64,000 bases of DNA, taken from the NCBI RefSeq assembly GCF_000308215.1, contig NZ_CAJE01000014.1, positions 1 to 64,000 on the forward strand, given 5' to 3'. Source of the DNA: Methanomassiliicoccus luminyensis B10 (GTDB lineage: Archaea > Thermoplasmatota > Thermoplasmata > Methanomassiliicoccales > Methanomassiliicoccaceae). The notes under the pieces are model-generated. The model had not been told where the DNA came from. It was given only the letters and a program-made list of their open reading frames with translations, and did no database searches. Shown in pieces: positions 60,338-64,000 of this stretch (the first letter of the stretch is position 1; the number at the start of each line of letters is the position of its first letter). Position numbers and translations under genes: made by a program.

Positions 60338-61489
60338 ACGAAGAACGGAGCGAAGATAGCGATAGCTGTGCTGATCGTGGCGATAGTGATCAGCGCCGCG
60401 TGGGCGGTGTGGCCCAAGTCGGAAGGGGCCAGTGAAAGGAATGGTACAGTAACGGACCTGGCGGGAAGGAGCGTAGCGGTCAAGCTGCCGGTGGAGAAGG
60501 TTGTGCTGGGAGATACTGACTCCATCAATGCCTTCGCCGCAGTGGCCGGAGAGGACTTCCTAGATTACATAGTCGGCGGGCTCGGGGACTTCCAGGGCAA
60601 CTACCCCGATCTCTACCAGGCATATCTCGAGGCTTATCCCGAGATGGCGAGCGTGCCTTCCGTGGGAGGCCTCTACGAACCCAATACCGAGAAGATCATA
60701 AGCCTCCAGCCGGATGTTTTCATCCTTCCCCTGTGGACGGTGTCACAGCAGACCACCCCGGACATAGACAAACTGGAGGAAGCAGGCATACCGACGGTGT
60801 TCATCGATTTCACCATTGACCCGTACGGCGGCAACCAGATCAAGAGCTTGAGCCTGCTGGGAAAGCTGCTCGGCATGGAGGAGCGGGCCGACGAGGTCAT
60901 CGAGTTCTATGACGGGGAGATAAAGAAGGTCATCGATGTTGTGGCCGCCCTCGACGAAGAAAAGCCGAAGGTATACCTTGAGATCGGGATGTACGGCGCC
61001 AGCGATTGGGGGGCCAGCGGCGTGAGCATGGGAGCTTCCTCGATCGACTATGCCGGCGGGGACAATATCGCCAAAGGGGCCCTGAGCGAGCAGGGGATGC
61101 TGAGCAAGGAATATGTCCTGAGGACGAACCCCCCGGATGTAATCGTGATCTGCCTGTCGCCCTTCTTTGGCGCGAGCGCCGATGGCGACAAGTTCGGCTT
61201 TGGGACCTCGACGACCAAGGCACAACTGGCAGCAATGGCCCAAGGATATCTGGATCGCGACGGCTGGAGCGGGCTTGATGCGGTAAAGGAGGGCAGGGTG
61301 CACTTCTACTACAGCGGCCTGACCTTCAGCATAGATAACTTCGCCATACTGCAGTTCATGGCTACCTGGCTGTATCCGGACACCTTCGCCGACCTCGATC
61401 CGATGGCCAACCTGGAAGAGTTCTACGAGCTGTACATGCCCATCGACCTCGACGGTACCTGGTACTACGATATCTCGGAAACGGACTGA
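60338..61489 (+). CDS. Substrate-binding protein of the second iron-regulated ABC importer (start unusual)
   Basis: The frame supports a normal signal anchor, KNGAKIAIAVLIVAIVISAAWAVW, but the codon in start position is ACG (60338), with GATGAGG just upstream; the first standard start is GTG at 60368, which would remove the basic residues. Then VTDLAGRSVAVKLPVEKVVLGD, EKIISLQPDVFILPLWTV and VKEGRVHFYYSGLTFSID, a PBP2-like fold with 373–383 residues. Substrate probably an iron chelate or haem. Stop overlaps the permease start (TGATG). Confidence 0.8.
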   Translation, partial: TKNGAKIAIAVLIVAIVISAAWAVWPKSEGASERNGTVTDLAGRSVAVKLPVEKVVLGDTDSINAFAAVAGEDFLDYIVGGLGDFQGNYPDLYQAYLEAYPEMASVPSVGGLYEPNTEKIISLQPDVFILPLWTVSQQTTPDIDKLEEAGIPTVFIDFTIDPYGGNQIKSLSLLGKLLGMEERADEVIEFYDGEIKKVIDVVAALDEEKPKVYLEIGMYGASDWGASGVSMGASSIDYAGGDNIAKGALSEQGMLSKEYVLRTNPPDVIVICLSPFFGASADGDKFGFGTSTTKAQLAAMAQGYLDRDGWSGLDAVKEGRVHFYYSGLTFSIDNFAILQFMATWLYPDTFADLDPMANLEEFYELYMPIDLDGTWYYDISETD

Positions 61490-62532
61490 TGCCGATGGAG
61501 TACTCCGGCCAAGAGGTATACAGGAAGCTGACGGGCAGAAAATGGATGATGGTCGTAGCCAGCGTCATCGTCCTGATCTTCTTCTTCATATTGGACCTGA
61601 TGACCGGGGCGTCGATGATGTCGATGGGGGAGGTCATAAACGCGCTGATAGCTCCTGATTCGGTAAGCGCAGGAACGAGGGTCATCGTCTGGTCGATCCG
61701 CCTCCCCGTGGCCATCATGGCCGTGGTGGTAGGCGCTTCCCTGGGCGTTGCCGGCGCGGAGATGCAGGCCATCCTTGACAACCCCCTGGCCGACCCCTAC
61801 ACCCTTGGGATATCCACCGCCGCGGCCTTCGGTGCCGGACTGGCGGTATTGGGCATAGGCCTGGTCGGCACGGGCGAGTACTTCAAGCCCATCAACGCGT
61901 TCGCCTTCTCCCTTCTCTCTTGCGCGATCATATACGGGGTCGCGAGGAAGAGATCGTCGGACAAGAACACCATCGTCCTCACCGGCATAGCGATGCTGTT
62001 CCTATTCCAATCGTTGGTGTCGCTGCTGCAATACCTTGCGTCGAGCCAGCAGATGTCCGCCATACTGTTCTGGCTGTTCGGCAGCCTATCCCGCGCCGAC
62101 TGGACCAACGTCACCATCATCGGCGTCGTGCTACTGGTCATCTCGCTGGTCTTTGTCATGGACGCCTGGAAGCTGACCGCCCTCAAGCTCGGCGACAGCA
62201 AGGCCATGAGCCTCGGCGTCAACGTGAAGCGCCTGAGGCAGAAGGTGCTCATCGGCGTCTCCCTCCTGACCGCCACCGCGGTCAGCTTTGCCGGCACCAT
62301 AGGGTTCATCGGACTGGTCGGCCCGCACATATCCAGGATGCTGGTGGGGGACGATCAGCGCTACTACCTGCCGATGTCCGCGCTGATGGGGGCTGCACTG
62401 CTGTCCCTGTCATCCACGGTGAGCAAGCTGGTCTCGCCGGGCGTGATCTTTCCGATAGGCATAATCACCTCGTTCATCGGGGTGCCGTTCTTCATCATGC
62501 TGATCCTGAGAAGAAGGAAGGTGAGCTATTGA
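61489..62532 (+). CDS. FecCD-type ABC permease of the second importer
   Basis: 347 residues. IRLPVAIMAVVVGASLGVAGAEMQAILDNPLADPYTLGISTAAAFGA is the family signature, and DSKAMSLGVNVKRLRQKVLIGVSLLTATAVSFAGTIGFIGLVGPHISRMLVGDDQR closes the core. An ATG at 61495 is an equally good start. Overlaps the ATPase gene by 4 bases (TTGA). Confidence 0.92.
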   Translation: MPMEYSGQEVYRKLTGRKWMMVVASVIVLIFFFILDLMTGASMMSMGEVINALIAPDSVSAGTRVIVWSIRLPVAIMAVVVGASLGVAGAEMQAILDNPLADPYTLGISTAAAFGAGLAVLGIGLVGTGEYFKPINAFAFSLLSCAIIYGVARKRSSDKNTIVLTGIAMLFLFQSLVSLLQYLASSQQMSAILFWLFGSLSRADWTNVTIIGVVLLVISLVFVMDAWKLTALKLGDSKAMSLGVNVKRLRQKVLIGVSLLTATAVSFAGTIGFIGLVGPHISRMLVGDDQRYYLPMSALMGAALLSLSSTVSKLVSPGVIFPIGIITSFIGVPFFIMLILRRRKVSY

Positions 62533-63428
62533 AGCTGGAGATCGCAGAGCTTAGATGCTCCTACGGAGAGAAGGAGGTCCTCAAGGGAGTCGGGATGACG
62601 GCGGGACCGTGCATTACCGCGCTGATCGGGCCGAACGCCGCCGGGAAATCGACCCTGATGAAGTGCATCGCGGGCATACTGCAGTCGTCGGGAAGGATGA
62701 CCCTGGACGGCATCGACATTACCGACGGCAGGAACAGGGAGGTACGGGAGATGATGAGCTACCTGCCCCAGGAGGCCCCTGACCGCACCTCCCTGACCGT
62801 CATGGAGATCGTGCTGCTGGGCCGCCTCGATTCCCTGAACTGGAAGGTCAGCGAGGAGGACCTGTCTATCGCCTACGGCATGCTGGTGGAACTGGCCATC
62901 GAGGACCTTGCCGTGAGGCCCATGAACGAGCTGAGCGGGGGGCAGCAGCAGATGATCATGATCGCCCAGTGCCTGGTCAGGGACCCTCGGGTCCTGCTCA
63001 TGGACGAGCCGACCAACAGCCTGGACCTCCAGAAGCAGCTGGAGATGTTCGACCTGATCCGACAGGTGACCGACGAGAGGAAGATGACCACGCTGATGGT
63101 CCTGCACGACATCAATTTCGCCGCCAGGTACGCCGACCGAGTGATAGTGGTTTCCAATGGGATGGTGCACAGCGCGGGCCCCCCGAGCGAGGTCATCAAT
63201 GAGGCGATGATCCAGGAGGTCTACGGGGTCGAAGCGACGGTGCACGTCGGGCCGGACATGGTCCCCCACGTCCACCCTCTCCGCTCGGTGCGGCGAACTG
63301 CCTTGAAGCACCGGCGTGCCGCCCGGGAGGGGCGGGAAGCGAACGCTCCAGTCCCAGACGGCAAGGGCGCGGGCTCGCTGATCAGCATGCCGGAGCTGGT
63401 CCAGGACGCCGCATCAGAGCGCAAATGA
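62529..63428 (+). CDS. ABC ATPase of the second importer
   Basis: 299 residues from a TTG start that overlaps the permease stop (a long in-frame extension upstream overlaps the permease and is not real). GPNAAGKSTLMKC, YLPQEAPDRTSLTVMEIVLLGR, ELSGGQQQMIMIAQCLVRD, VLLMDEPTNSLD and LMVLHDIN supply all ATPase motifs. The last 60 residues are a variable, His/Arg-rich tail. Confidence 0.9.
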   Translation: MKLEIAELRCSYGEKEVLKGVGMTAGPCITALIGPNAAGKSTLMKCIAGILQSSGRMTLDGIDITDGRNREVREMMSYLPQEAPDRTSLTVMEIVLLGRLDSLNWKVSEEDLSIAYGMLVELAIEDLAVRPMNELSGGQQQMIMIAQCLVRDPRVLLMDEPTNSLDLQKQLEMFDLIRQVTDERKMTTLMVLHDINFAARYADRVIVVSNGMVHSAGPPSEVINEAMIQEVYGVEATVHVGPDMVPHVHPLRSVRRTALKHRRAAREGREANAPVPDGKGAGSLISMPELVQDAASERK

Positions 63429-63524
63429 CCGTCGAGTCTGAGGCAGCGCCCGGCCTATTGCGGGCGGCATCACGTTCCAGGGGCCCGAGGGCCCACATCA
63501 TCAGTGGATATCTGAAGTGATAAG

Positions 63525-64000
63525 TTGTCACAGAGCAAGGAAGAACAACAAGGTAAGAGAAAAAGCGATGACGGGCTGCGCAAGCTCCTGCGGTTGGCAG
63601 GCCAGAAGCGAAGCTGGCTGACGGCTTCGGCCATATTGGGGGTGCTCAGCGAGGTCTTTGGGCTCATCCCGTTCGTGGTCATCTACCTGGTGGCCGTGGA
63701 CCTCCTGAACCCTCCCATTGATGGAGCGTACGTATGGGGCCTTGCCACGGCGGCGCTCGCAGCCCTCGTCCTGAAGGCCATCACGATGTACGCGTCCGCC
63801 ATGCTGTCCCATGTCGCCGCGTTCAATATCCTGTACGGGCTGAGGACCAGGCTCGCCAAGCACCTGGGGACGCTGCCCATGGGATATTTTACCGACCGGA
63901 GCACCGGCTCCATAAAGAAGGTTGTAGGAGAGGACGTGGAGCGCATCGAGCTGTTCATCGCCCACCACATCCCTGACCTGGTCTCGTCTATCGCGCTGCC
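63525..64000 (+). CDS. ABC exporter (membrane–ATPase type), N-terminal fragment
   Basis: Starts at a TTG with AAGTGATAAG upstream and runs off the right edge. LLRLAGQKRSWLTASAILGVLSEVFGLIPFVVIYLVAVDLL and the following helices with YGLRTRLAKHLGTLPMGYFTDRSTGSIKKVVGEDVERIELFIAHHIPDLVSSI are typical of the membrane domain of type I ABC exporters, including YbtP/YbtQ-like siderophore uptake proteins. Position after an iron-regulated importer suggests a metal-linked role; the ATPase domain is outside the window. Confidence 0.75.
   Translation, partial: MSQSKEEQQGKRKSDDGLRKLLRLAGQKRSWLTASAILGVLSEVFGLIPFVVIYLVAVDLLNPPIDGAYVWGLATAALAALVLKAITMYASAMLSHVAAFNILYGLRTRLAKHLGTLPMGYFTDRSTGSIKKVVGEDVERIELFIAHHIPDLVSSIAL

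Noticed and set aside
1-64000. CRISPR arrays, rRNA genes, replication origin
   Set aside because: No regularly spaced repeats, no rRNA sequence and no Orc1/Cdc6-linked repeat cluster were seen.

Overview
This window is about 64 kb of a GC-rich chromosome from an archaeon. The evidence is a canonical archaeal L18e–L13–S9–RpoN cluster (20.0–21.4 kb), an archaeal TrpS, a stand-alone Hef-type helicase, HTH_10 and AbrB-like regulators, archaeal TATA-type promoters, and frequent ATGA/GTGA gene overlaps. Gene content and base composition suggest Thermoplasmatota, perhaps a Methanomassiliicoccales-like organism. That placement is an inference: no methanogenesis marker or 16S gene is present.

Layout. 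0–5.4 kb: a truncated CobW-type GTPase, a large S-layer-like surface protein and trpS. 5.6–7.9 kb: a compact eukaryote-like ubiquitin module (E1-like adenylating enzyme, a ubiquitin-like protein with an internal Gly-Gly and a removable tail, an HPN-type E2, and a JAMM/Rpn11-like protease). 7.9–9.7 kb: a hexuloisomerase and an endonuclease IV-like protein. 9.8–11 kb: a TnpB-only IS200/IS605-type element with end hairpins. 11.1–20 kb: two tandem giant DUF4011–helicase–Vsr-like proteins of the Hhe defence type. 20–21.6 kb: ribosomal protein/RpoN operon and tRNA-Pro. 22–26 kb: an HNH protein and a large YfhO-like membrane protein. 26.7–30.6 kb: an RsbU/RsbW/RsbV-type partner-switching module fused by context to a metallo-beta-lactamase/kinase-like protein. 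31–35.7 kb: TerC, a low-GC island with a GNAT protein and several PUA-like (ASCH/DUF3850) proteins plus gene remnants, and a paired SMR exporter. 36–49.5 kb: transporters and regulators, an ABC metal/corrinoid importer with a methyltransferase, Hef, SatD-like, DUF3800, DUF3307 and flavoproteins. 50–52 kb: an AbiE toxin–antitoxin pair. 52.7–64 kb: a DtxR-type regulator and two ABC import operons, each preceded by a pair of TTTAGG-N4-CCTAAA palindromes flanking the TATA box.

The first of the two operons encodes a surface protein, binding protein, permease, HutW/ChuW-like radical SAM enzyme, ATPase and HutX-like protein. It therefore reads as an iron-repressed haem uptake and anaerobic haem-degradation system, which is unusual for an archaeon. 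The second encodes a second importer and the start of an ABC exporter.

The strongest candidates for an under-described system are the ubiquitin-like module, the archaeal haem operon, and a three-copy structured intergenic element (near 0.35, 4.2 and 46.4 kb) whose closing stem shows compensatory changes. Several genes are decaying: MFS at 36 kb, DUF1275 at 38 kb, DUF3307 at 46.7 kb, and ASCH and YfhO remnants at 32.4–32.7 kb.
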